Below are positions 54,089 to 62,828 of a stretch of 64,000 nt of DNA, one piece after another (within the stretch, counting starts at the first letter, position 1; each line of letters begins with the position of its first letter). Location: positions 124,001-188,000 of the forward strand of contig CAWCLK010000020.1 of assembly GCA_963796225.1 (NCBI GenBank), given 5' to 3'. A program made the position numbers and the translations under genes. The notes beneath the pieces are model-generated. The model was given only the letters and a program-made list of their open reading frames with translations, was not told where the DNA came from and ran no database searches. This DNA is from CAWCLK01 sp963796225. Its GTDB lineage: Bacteria; Actinomycetota; Nitriliruptoria; Nitriliruptorales; Nitriliruptoraceae.

Positions 54089-55776
54089 GCGCCCGCACCG
54101 ACGACCCGGGCGAGGTCGCCGTCGTCCTGCACACGCACCTGCCGTGGCTGAAGGGCCACGGCACCTGGCCGGTCGGTGAGGAGTGGCTGTTCCAGGCCTG
54201 GGCCGAATCGTGGTACCCGGTCACGCGGATGCTGCTGCGCCTGGCCGAGGACGGCCTGCGCGACGTGCTGACCCTCGGGGTGACCCCCCTGGTCGCGTGG
54301 CAGGTCGCCGACCGGGGCCTGCGGGACGACGTGGGCACGTGGATCGCCGGGAACATGTGGCGGTCCGAGGAGCAACGCGCCGCCGCACGGCACATCGGGG
54401 ACGACCTGGCGGCCCTCGGGCCGTTCTACTGGCGCCACCACGCCGAGCTGCTCGCCGTCCACGAGCAGGTCGAGGCCGCCGGCGGGCTGCTGGCGGTGTG
54501 GGCCGACCTGGCCAGTCGGGGCGTGATCGAGCTGCTCGGCGGCCCGGCGACCCACCCGTACCTGCCGCTGCACGCCGACGAGGCCACGATCGACGCCCAG
54601 CTCGCCACGGGCCTCGACGCCCACGCCGCCTGGGCGGGCCAGCGACCCTCCGGCATCTGGGCACCGGAGATGGGCTACCGGCCGCGCGGCCGTGTGGCCG
54701 ACGCCACCGCTGCGCCCGAGGCCGTGGACCGGCACGGGACGCCACGACTGCCCCACCTTCCGGGGGAACGCCCCGGGCTCGAGGAGCACTACGCACGCCA
54801 CGGGGTCGACCACTTCCTCGTCGACGCCCCGACGCTGGTGCGCGCGGCGGGCGGCGCGGAACGGGACTGGACCGTGCGCCCCGCCGTCGCCTCCCCGGCC
54901 CCCGACGACCCCGACGAGGTGGTCCACGACGGCGTCCTCGTCGGCGAGGACGACGTGGTCGCGTTCGCCCGCGACCTCTCGGTCGCCTACCACGTGTGGT
55001 CGCCCACGGCCGGGTACCCGGGCAACGCGTGGTACCGCGACTTCTTCGCGAAGGGCTCGTTCGGCCTGCACCCGTCCTGGCGGGTGACCGACAAGTCGCT
55101 CGGGCCCATGGACAAGGCCCCCTACGACCCGCCCCGCGCCCGCGCGCAGGTCGAGCGGGACGTGGACCACCTGCACGGCGTGCTGCGCAAGGTCCTGGCG
55201 CCCCGACCGGGGCGCGTGGTCGTGGCGGCCTACGACACCGAGCTGTTCGGCCACTGGTGGTTCGAGGGTCCGGCCTGGCTCGAGGGCCTGCTCCGGGCGA
55301 TCGACGCCGACCCGACGCTGCGCACGACCACGCTGGCCAGCCGGGTGGCGCGCCGCCCACCGACCCGACGCCTGGCCCTGCCCGAGTCCTCGTGGGGCTA
55401 CGCCAAGGGCCACGCCTCGTGGGTCACCCCCGACACCCGTCCCATGTGGCGGGCCATCGCCGCCGCGGGGCGGCGCCTGGCCCCGTGGCGGGACCGCGCG
55501 CTCGGCGACCCCCTCCTGGTGGCCACCCGCGACCAGGCCGTCCGCGAGCTCACCCAGCTGCAGTGCTCGGACTGGCCGTTCATGGTGACCCGCGGCAACG
55601 CCCCGGACTACGCCTTCGACCGGTTCCGGGGCCACCAGCGGCGCCTCGACCAACTCGTGGGGGCGCTGGAGGCGGGCACGCCCGACGCCGAGGCCCTGGC
55701 CGAGGCGCAGCGCCTCGACCCCGCGCCCCCGGACGTCCACGCCTTCCTCACCTCCACAGTCGCAGGAGGACGTTGA
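54085..55776 (+). CDS. GH57 alpha-glucan branching-type enzyme (Rv3031-like)
   Basis: 563 residues. VAVVLHTHLPWLKGHGTWPVGEEWLFQA is the family N-terminus; the catalytic Glu sits in GIWAPEMGYRPRGR and the catalytic Asp in AAYDTELFGHWWFEGP; SSWGYAKGHASWV and CSDWPFMVTRGNAPDYA are typical of DUF1957-bearing enzymes. A 1,4-alpha-glucan branching (or debranching) action on a cytosolic glucan is expected. GTG 54085 is coupled to the methyltransferase. The 230-260 part is somewhat unusual but no break is evident. Confidence 0.9.
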   Translation: MSARTDDPGEVAVVLHTHLPWLKGHGTWPVGEEWLFQAWAESWYPVTRMLLRLAEDGLRDVLTLGVTPLVAWQVADRGLRDDVGTWIAGNMWRSEEQRAAARHIGDDLAALGPFYWRHHAELLAVHEQVEAAGGLLAVWADLASRGVIELLGGPATHPYLPLHADEATIDAQLATGLDAHAAWAGQRPSGIWAPEMGYRPRGRVADATAAPEAVDRHGTPRLPHLPGERPGLEEHYARHGVDHFLVDAPTLVRAAGGAERDWTVRPAVASPAPDDPDEVVHDGVLVGEDDVVAFARDLSVAYHVWSPTAGYPGNAWYRDFFAKGSFGLHPSWRVTDKSLGPMDKAPYDPPRARAQVERDVDHLHGVLRKVLAPRPGRVVVAAYDTELFGHWWFEGPAWLEGLLRAIDADPTLRTTTLASRVARRPPTRRLALPESSWGYAKGHASWVTPDTRPMWRAIAAAGRRLAPWRDRALGDPLLVATRDQAVRELTQLQCSDWPFMVTRGNAPDYAFDRFRGHQRRLDQLVGALEAGTPDAEALAEAQRLDPAPPDVHAFLTSTVAGGR

Positions 55777-55978
55777 GGACGATCGTCAGGACGATCGAGG
55801 CGATGATGCTGGACACGACGGGGAAGAAGAACCGGGTGTTCCCGCTGCCGGCACGGATGTCCCCGGGCAGCCGACCGAACCACGACAGCGCCCCGCTCCA
55901 CACGAGCAGGCCCAGCACCACGACGCCGACGCCGATGGCGATGATCACGAGTCCGGTCGACCGGTCCATGCCGAACAT
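55748..55978 (-). CDS. DUF2905 family small membrane protein
   Basis: 76 residues with two spans (GLVIIAIGVGVVVLGLLVW and FFPVVSSIIASIVLTIVL) around the loop GRLPGDIRAGSGNTRFFFP, which is the hallmark of DUF2905. The start is ATG 55978; a longer start at 56071 has no family similarity. It overlaps the GH57 3' end by 29 bases on the opposite strand. Function unknown. Confidence 0.85.
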   Translation of the reverse strand: MFGMDRSTGLVIIAIGVGVVVLGLLVWSGALSWFGRLPGDIRAGSGNTRFFFPVVSSIIASIVLTIVLNVLLRLWR

Positions 55979-56085
55979 GCTACGGCGGCGGAACGCCACC
56001 GCCGGTCGCTCGTTGGTCACGGCAGGACACGAGGGGGTCCCCGACGGCCACGCCACCGCACACGACCCCACCCACGTCCCCGGAC

Positions 56086-58330
56086 GTGGGTGCGCCCACG
56101 CGTGACGTGGGCTCGCCCTCCCCTGCCCCGCGCCGCGTCCTGGCGCGACTGCTGGTGGGCGCCCTGGGTGCGGTCCTCGCGGTGGCCGCCCTGCTGTTCT
56201 TCTTCGCCTTCGTGGCCCTGCGGGTCCCGTGGGAGGTGCCGGACCGGGCGGCGTTGGCGGGACCGACGGTCGTGCTGGACCGCCAGGGCGACGAGATCGC
56301 CCGCTTCACCTCGCAGGTGGACCGGCGGATCGTGGGGCTCGACGAGATCTCCCCGGCGGCCCGCAAGGCGGTGATCGCCTCCGAGGACGCCCGCTTCTAC
56401 GAGCACACCGGGGTCGACCCCACCTCGCTGCTGCGGGCCGTGGTGACCAACCTCCGCACCGGCGGCATCTCGCAGGGCGGGTCGACGCTGACCCAGCAGT
56501 ACGTGAAGAACGCCTACCTCACGCCGGAACGCACCCTGACCCGCAAGGTCCGCGAGGCGGTGATCTCGATCGCCCTCGAACGGCAGATGACCAAGGACGA
56601 GATCCTCGAGAGCTACCTCAACGAGGTCTACTTCGGCGAGTACGCGTGGGGCATCGATGCGGCCGCGCTGACCTACTTCGGCGTCCCGGCGTCGCAGCTC
56701 GACGCCGGCCAGGGAGCCACCCTGGCCCAGCTGCTCCCGGCGCCGTCGACACGCAACCCACGTGTGGACCCCACCGGCGCCCGGCAGCGGCGCGACCGGG
56801 TGCTGGACACCATGGCCGACCTCGGGATGATCTCCCCGGCCACCGCCCGCCGGCAGAAGCGCCAGCCACTGGGGCTGGCCGACCCGCCCGAACCCACCTC
56901 CGACGACGACGTGTCGGTGTTCACCGAGTACGTCCGTCGCCAGCTGGTCGAGGCGTACGGCGAGGAGCAGGTGCTGACCGGCGCCCTGCAGGTCACGATG
57001 ACCGTCGACCGGGACGCGCAGGCGGCCCTGGAGGCGGCTGTGGCCGAGCACCTGCCCCCGGACGCCGCCGGCGCCGGTCGAGGCCGCCGCCGCCGCGGTC
57101 GACCCGCACACCGGACAGATCCTGGCGCTGTACCCGGGACGGGGGTACGGGGCCGGGTCGGCCATCGACCTCGCCACCCAGTACCGGTCCGTGGCCGGTT
57201 CGACGTTCAAGCCCTTCGTCTACCTCACCGGCCTCGAGCAGGGGATGCTGCCCACCGACGTCTACCCGGCGCCCGCCGCCGTGCGTCCGGACGACTGCCC
57301 CCCGGCGCCCGACGGGACGAACCCGTTCAAGCGCCCCGTCGCCAACGCCGGTGGCACCGGCTACGGCCAGCTGCAGCTGCAGGACGCCCTCGCGAACTCG
57401 GTGAACACGGTCTTCGTCCAGCTCGGCTGCGACGTGGGGCCGGAGGCGATCGTCGAGACCGCCGACTGGCTCGGCGTGCGCACCCCGATCGAGCCGGCGC
57501 CACTGGTGTCGCTGGGCAACCCCCCGCTCGGCCCCACGGTGCTCGACATGGCCAGTGCCTTCGGGACCCTGGCCAACGACGGCGTGCACTGTCCCGCCCA
57601 CGCGATCCTGTCGGTCCGCGACCGCGACGGTCGGCCCCTGCCCCGCCCCGACGAGGTCGTGCTGGCGCTGCAGTCCGACCACGTGCCACGCCGCCATCCC
57701 GCCGACCGGCTCGCCTCGCGGGCCCCGGAGCTGCGCGCCCGGGACCAGGGCGGCTGCTACGGCGTGGCGGACGCGGACCTGGTGCGCTCGACCACGCAGA
57801 CGCTGACCCGGGTGGTCAGCGAGACCACGGGGCGCCGGGCCGACATCGGGCGCCCGCAGGCCGGCAAGACCGGCACCGCCGACGACGAGACCTTCGCGTG
57901 GTTCGTCGGCTACACGCCGGACCTGGCGCTGGCCGTGCAGGTCTCCGACCCCCTGCGCGACCCCGAGGCCATCGCCGCCGGCGTCACCCGCCAGCCGATG
58001 CGCGACGTCGCGGGGTTCGCACGCGTGCAGGGAGGCACGATCCCGGCCCTGATCTGGAAGTCCGCCGCGGCGGCCATCCTGGCCCACGTGCCCCCGCGCG
58101 ACTTCCCCGCGCCGGGCGAGCTGGTCGGCGAGCCCTCGCTGGTCGGTCCCGCCCGCCCCAAGCCTCGGATCACGCTCGAGCCCTCCCCCACGCCGACGAC
58201 CGAGTCCGAGACCAGCTCGCCGTCGGAGGACGCCACCACGCCGACCCCGACGCCCGACGCCCCGCCACCCACGTCCCCGCCCGACGACGACGGCGACAAC
58301 GGCGGCTGCTTCCTGGTCTTCTGCGGGTAA
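56086..58330 (+). CDS. Bifunctional penicillin-binding protein (one-base frameshift near 57080)
   Basis: About 747 residues after repair. Residues ~17-50 hold the membrane anchor; the transglycosylase domain has ASEDARFYEHTG, GGSTLTQQYVKN and KDEILESYLNEVYFGEYAWG; the transpeptidase domain has SxxK in AGSTFKPFVYLTG, SxN in NSVNTVFVQ and KTG in QAGKTGTADD. The C-terminus is Pro/Thr/Ser-rich and ends GGCFLVFCG. Removal of one G at ~57080 joins the halves. It builds peptidoglycan. GTG 56086 is the chosen start; GTG 56107 is possible. Confidence 0.93.
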
Positions 58331-58352
58331 CGGCCACACGTCGGCGCGGTGG

Positions 58353-59426
58353 TCAGCCGTCGGTGGGGTCGGCCGGTGGCTCGGAGGGGGCCTCGGCCTC
58401 GAGCTGGTCGCAGCCGTTGAGCATGCGCTCGCAGAACAGCCCGACCGGGGCGATGGCCTGGTCGTCACCGGCGGCGGGACCGAAGGGCTGGTAGGCGGGC
58501 GTGTACACGGCGACGACCCGCCCCGTGCGGTCCAGCACCGGGGCGCCCCGCAGGAAGTCGATGGGCGGCAGGTCGGTCACGAGCTTCTCGACGTCGGCGA
58601 GCGCGACGTTCCCGCGCACCGTCAGCGGCTGGCCGTCGGGGGTCAACCCGAAGACGGTGAGGGCGTCGCCCACGTCCACGAGGTCGTTGCGAGGGCGCCA
58701 GTCGGCGACCGGCAGCTCGCCCAGGGGGACGCGCAGCAGGGCCAGGCCGCGGTCCTCGTCCCAGGAGTGGACGACACCCGACGCGGACGGGCCGCCGGGG
58801 ACCCGGACCACGACCTCCTCGACGACACCGGCGCGGGCGCCGGGATCGGCCACGAGCCCGAAGCTGGTCGCGACGAAGGTCTGCCCGTCCTCGGTGGCGA
58901 CGGCGAACCCGACCCCGAGGCGCGGCACGATCGGTGGTGGCGTCGGGCTGGGTGACGGCGAGGGCGCCGGAGGGGCGGGGGTGGGCGACGACGTCGGCGA
59001 GGCGGATTCGCTGGGCTGCTGGGCCAGCACCGCCCCGGCCGGTGTCGCGCCGCCGGCCGGCGGTGGCTGGGGCGACACGGTGGCCGAGGGCGGGGCGGGG
59101 GTGTTGACCCGTGCCTCGACGAGCACGAGCCCCAGGCTGGCCGGGTCGTCGACGGGCGGGTCCTCGTCGAGGGCGTCGCGGACGGCGTCCACCTGCTCCT
59201 CGATGGAGGTCAGGGCGTCCTCGCGCGCGGCCTCGACGTCGTCGACGCCCGAGCGCAGGTCCTGGCGGGCCTGTCGGGTCTCGGCCTCGAGGTCGCCGAC
59301 CTGCTGGCTGTAGTAGACGACGGCCAGCGCACCCGCCATGACGGCGCCGGCGAGCCCGACGGCGAGGAAGGCCGGCAGGGTCCACCAGCCGATGCGGTCG
59401 GTGTCACCGACGAGGCGCCGCCACAC
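58353..59426 (-). CDS. Membrane-anchored trypsin-fold protein without catalytic residues
   Basis: 357 residues: a membrane span (WTLPAFLAVGLAGAVMAGALAVVYY), a coiled coil (~residues 45-90), a Pro/Ser/Thr linker (~105-165) and a trypsin-like domain (~170-330). Compared with HtrA-type proteases, GFAVATEDGQTFVATSFGLVAD has Phe-Gly where the catalytic His would lie, DEDRGLALLRV keeps an Asp-like site, and FLRGAPVLDRTG replaces the GNSGGPL serine motif. So the domain is probably non-catalytic, perhaps a binding or scaffold module outside the membrane. It runs with the small membrane protein upstream. Confidence 0.75.
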   Translation of the reverse strand: MWRRLVGDTDRIGWWTLPAFLAVGLAGAVMAGALAVVYYSQQVGDLEAETRQARQDLRSGVDDVEAAREDALTSIEEQVDAVRDALDEDPPVDDPASLGLVLVEARVNTPAPPSATVSPQPPPAGGATPAGAVLAQQPSESASPTSSPTPAPPAPSPSPSPTPPPIVPRLGVGFAVATEDGQTFVATSFGLVADPGARAGVVEEVVVRVPGGPSASGVVHSWDEDRGLALLRVPLGELPVADWRPRNDLVDVGDALTVFGLTPDGQPLTVRGNVALADVEKLVTDLPPIDFLRGAPVLDRTGRVVAVYTPAYQPFGPAAGDDQAIAPVGLFCERMLNGCDQLEAEAPSEPPADPTDG

Positions 59427-59456
59427 CGACGGTCGGGTGGGTGGCTCCGCCCCGGC

Positions 59457-59720
59457 TCACGTGCGCGGTCCGCGGCGGGGCGACTGCACGCGCATGCCGG
59501 TCGTCAGCCCCAGGACCCCGACCAGCACCACCCCGACCAGCGCACTGGGCAGCGGCGCCCACCCGCGGGCCAGGGCCGCGCCGGTCCCGACCAGGACCCC
59601 GGCGGGGGCCACGGCCACGGCGAGCAGGGGGCCGCGCACGCGGTCCTCGAGGGAACGCGCGATCGCACTGGCGCCCGCGGCCCCGAGCACCAGCAGCACG
59701 ACGCCGACCAGCGTCTCCAT
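59457..59720 (-). CDS. Small hypothetical membrane protein
   Basis: 87 residues with three hydrophobic stretches (METLVGVVLLVLGAAGASAIA, LLAVAVAPAGVLVGTGAAL, LPSALVGVVLVGVLGLTTGM) and a basic tail. GGAGG lies nine bases upstream of ATG 59720. It is 30 bases ahead of the dead-protease gene on the same strand, so they may form an operon. Not recognised. Confidence 0.6.
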   Translation of the reverse strand: METLVGVVLLVLGAAGASAIARSLEDRVRGPLLAVAVAPAGVLVGTGAALARGWAPLPSALVGVVLVGVLGLTTGMRVQSPRRGPRT

Positions 59721-59789
59721 CCCTTCTCGCCTCCCCGGCTGTCCGGCCGAAGTGTACGAAGCGCGCGGCATCCTCCCGTCGCCCCGTCT

Positions 59790-59818
59790 TTGGCCGCTGC
59801 GATACCGACCCGTACGCT
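59790..59818 (+). promoter_or_regulatory. Promoter of the GT4 gene (probably leaderless)
   Basis: TTGGCC (59790-59795) and TACGCT (59813-59818) with a 17-base spacer. The start codon GTG at 59827 is 8 bases after the -10, where a transcript would begin. Confidence 0.55.
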
Positions 59819-59826
59819 TTGCGGCC

Positions 59827-61093
59827 GTGCGCATCCTGATGCTGTCCTGGGAGTACCCGCCGCGGGTCGTGGGGGGCCTGGGTCGGCACGTCAACGCACT
59901 CGCCCGCACCATGGCCGCCCAGGGCCACGACGTCCACGTGGTCACGCGCGACCACCCGGACGCCCCGGCCGAGGAGGTCCTCGAGGGCGTCCACGTCACC
60001 CGTGTCAGCGAGGCCCCGCCGGTCATCCCCTTCGGTGACCTCGTGCCGTGGGTCCTGGCCTTCAACAACCGGGTGCAGGCGGCCGCGACCGAGCTGCTGC
60101 ACCGTCACCGCTTCGACGTGGTGCACGCGCACGACTGGCTGGTGGCCTACGCCGCGGCCGGGCCTGAAGGAGGCGTTCGACCTGCCCGTGGTCGCCACCG
60201 TCCACGCCACCGAGTACGGCCGGCACCAGGGCTGGCTGCCCGGCCCGATGAACAAGCTGATCCACCAGGTCGAGTGGTGGCTCACGTACGAGGCACGTCG
60301 CGTCATCGCCTGCTCGGAGTACATGCGCAAGCAGATCGGCGACATCTTCCAGCTCCCGCACGACAAGACCGACGTCGTGCACAACGCGGTCGCCACGCGC
60401 GACTTCGCGATCCCCCAGCACGAGGTCGCGGCCTTCCGGGCGACGGTGACCCCGGACGGGGAACGCATGGTGCTGTTCGCGGGCCGGCTCGAGTACGAGA
60501 AGGGCGTGCAGACCGTGCTCCACGCCCTCGAGCGCGTCCAGGACGAGGCAGGGCCGGTCGTGTTCTACGTCGCGGGCGTGGGCACCTACTCCGACGAGCT
60601 CCACCGCATGGTCGACGAGCTCGACCTCGCCGACGTCGTGCGGTTCACCGGCTTCCTCGAGGACCACGAGCTGCGCCTGCACTACGCGGCGGCCGACGTG
60701 GCCGTGGCCCCGTCGATCTACGAACCCTTCGGCCTGGTCGCGGTCGAGGCGATGGCGTGCGGCACGCCGGTCGTCGTCGGGGACACCGGCGGCCTGCGCG
60801 AGATCGTCTCCGACGGCCACGGGCTCAGCTTCCCGCCGCAGGACGCCGACGAGCTGGCCGACCGCCTGGTCGCCGTGCTCGGGGACGACGAGCTGGCCGC
60901 GGCCCTGGTCGCCAAGGGACGGCGCCGCATCGCCCAGCGCTACGACTGGCAGACCGTCGCGCTGCGCACGACCCGCGTGTACGAACGGGCCATCCGCGAG
61001 GAGGCAGCGCTGGCCGGACCCGAGCGTCGCCCCGCCCTGCGCGACCTGCTCCGTGCCGCCCCGATCCTCGAGTTCGACGGCGCCGCCAGCTGA
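59827..61093 (+). CDS. GT4 alpha-glucosyltransferase (Rv3032-like; one-base frameshift near 60168)
   Basis: About 421 residues after repair. RILMLSWEYPPRVVGGLGRHVNALA at the N-terminus, VVHAHDWLVAYAAAG, then after removing one C at ~60168 LKEAFDLPVVATVHATEYGRH, NKLIHQVEWWLTYEARRVI, CSEYMRKQI, VVHNAV, LFAGRLEYEKGVQTVL and the E-x7-E motif in IYEPFGLVAVEAMACGTPVVVG. Rv3032 makes the alpha-1,4-glucan backbone of methylglucose lipopolysaccharide and glycogen. Here it is apart from the MT-GH57 pair by the PBP and protease genes. GTG 59827. Confidence 0.9.
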
Positions 61094-61095
61094 CC

Positions 61096-61678
61096 TCACC
61101 CGCCCGGCAGGTCGCCGGGCCGGTCCACGTCGGGCGGGACACGGGGCGTCGACCGGCACGTCGGTGACCCCGAGCTCGTCCAGCAGGTCCCGCGCCCCAC
61201 GGTCCCCCTGTACCCGGGCCAGCGCCGGCCACGTCGTGCGGTCGAAGAGCACGGGGTGGCCGGGACGGTCGCGGTACCGGGCCCGGACCACGAGGTGGCC
61301 CTCGCGGTGGGCGGCCACGACCTGCTCGACCACGGCCGGGTCGATGCCGGGCTGGTCGGCCAGCAGCACCACCAGGGCGCCGGCGTCGGTCCCGGCCACG
61401 GCAGCCACGCCCGCGCGCAGGGAGGTCGCCTGGCCCTCGGCGTGGGCAGGGTTGTCGACGACGTCGACCTCGGCGGGCAGGACGGCGCGCACGGCTGCGG
61501 CGTCGTGGCCGACGACCACGACGACCGGGGCCAGCCCGGCCGCACGAGCCGCGTCGACCGCGTGGGCCACCAGGGGGCGCCCCGCCAGGTGGGCGAGCTG
61601 CTTGGTGCGCCCGAACCGGGTCGCCCGGCCGGCGGCGAGCACGACCGCCGCGACGGGGCGGTGCGGGGCGGTGTCCAT
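61096..61678 (-). CDS. mocA: Molybdenum cofactor cytidylyltransferase-like (MocA/MobA family; one-base frameshift near 61141)
   Basis: About 193 residues after repair. LAAGRATRFGRTKQLAHLAGRPLVAHAV is the nucleotide-binding signature, VVDNPAHAEGQATSLRAGVAAV and LVVLLADQPGIDP the substrate region. It likely makes the cytidine dinucleotide form of molybdopterin for xanthine or CO dehydrogenase-type enzymes. The gene is 65 bases from the divergent MoaB-XdhC gene, in agreement. The last ten residues read in another frame after a single extra base. Confidence 0.85.
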
Positions 61679-61743
61679 CGCGGTCCCTCGTCGGTCAGCG
61701 CGGTCCTACCATCCCCGGTCGGTCGCCGTCGAGAGGCCAGCGC

Positions 61744-62828
61744 GTGCACACCGCCGGGATCGTCACCGCCAGCGACGGGGTCAGCCGGGGCACCCGGGAG
61801 GACGCCTCCGGGGACGCACTGGGCGCACGGCTGGCCGAGGCCGGCCTCGAGGTCACCCACCGGGTCACCGTGCCCGACGAGCGCGACCAGATCGCCGCGG
61901 CCCTGCGACGGCTCGCCGACGACGACGGCGTGGACCTCGTCGTGGTCACCGGCGGGACGGGCTTCGGGCCGCGCGACGTGACGCCGGAGGCGACCGAGGA
62001 CGTCGTCGACCGCCGCGCGCCCGGACTGGCCGAGGCCATGCGCGCCGCGGGGCGCGCCTCGACCCCGATGGCCGACCTGTCGCGCGGCACCGCCGGCATC
62101 CGCGGGCCGGACCCTCGTCGTGGACGTGCCCGGGTCGCCGCGGGGCGCGGTCGAGTCCCTCGACGCCGTCCTGCCGCTGCTCCCCCACGCCCTGCAGCTG
62201 CTGGCCGGGGACACCGCCCGCCATCCGGAGGGACACGGCAGCGACCAGCCGCACCACGACGCCGGCCCCGCGCACGAACCACGACCACGCCCACAGCCAC
62301 GAGCCCGACGAGGCCTGCGCCCTGGCGCACGGCGACGGGACCGTCGAACGCGACTGGACGCTGGTGGCGATCACCGCGTCCCCGGTGGCGCTGATGCTGC
62401 TGCACTGGGGCCGCGAGCTGGGCTACCGCACGGTGCTGGTCGAGAACGAGGTGGCGAGGATCTCCCCCGACCACCGGCGCCACGCCGACCTGGTGGTCGC
62501 CTCGGTCGGCGAGGTCACGCCCGACGCGACCTGCGACGTCGTCGCCACCGACCACGACATCGAGGACCTGCCGGACCACCTCGCCGAGGCGCTGCGGTCC
62601 GACGCCCGCTGGATCGGCCTGATGGGGTCGGCGCGGCACACCCCGCCCCACATCGAGGCGTTGCGCGACCGCGGCTTCAGCGACCGGGAGATCGCCCGGA
62701 TCGAACGTCCCATCGGCATCGACATCGGCTCGCACACGCCGCCCGAGATCGCCCTGGCCACGCTGGCCGGGCTGATCGCCGACCGCAACGGCCGGCACGT
62801 GTCGGTCACGCGGGACGGGGCGAGCTGA
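61744..62828 (+). CDS. MoaB/MogA - His-rich linker - XdhC fusion protein (two one-base frameshifts, near 62110 and 62275)
   Basis: About 360 residues after repair. Residues 1-150: molybdopterin adenylyltransferase-like fold (HTAGIVTASDGVSRGTRED, VVVTGGTGFGPRDVTPEAT, APGLAEAMR, then TLVVDVPGSPRGAVESLDAVLP). Residues ~155-200: His-rich linker (GHGSDQPHHDAGPAH, then NHDHAHSHEPDE). Residues ~205-360: XdhC C-terminal Rossmann domain (TLVAITASPVALMLLHWGREL, WIGLMGSARHTPPHIEAL, RPIGIDIGSHTPPEIALATLAGLIADRNGR). XdhC inserts or protects molybdenum cofactor in xanthine dehydrogenase. The join between parts is inferred through both breaks. GTG 61744. Confidence 0.75.
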
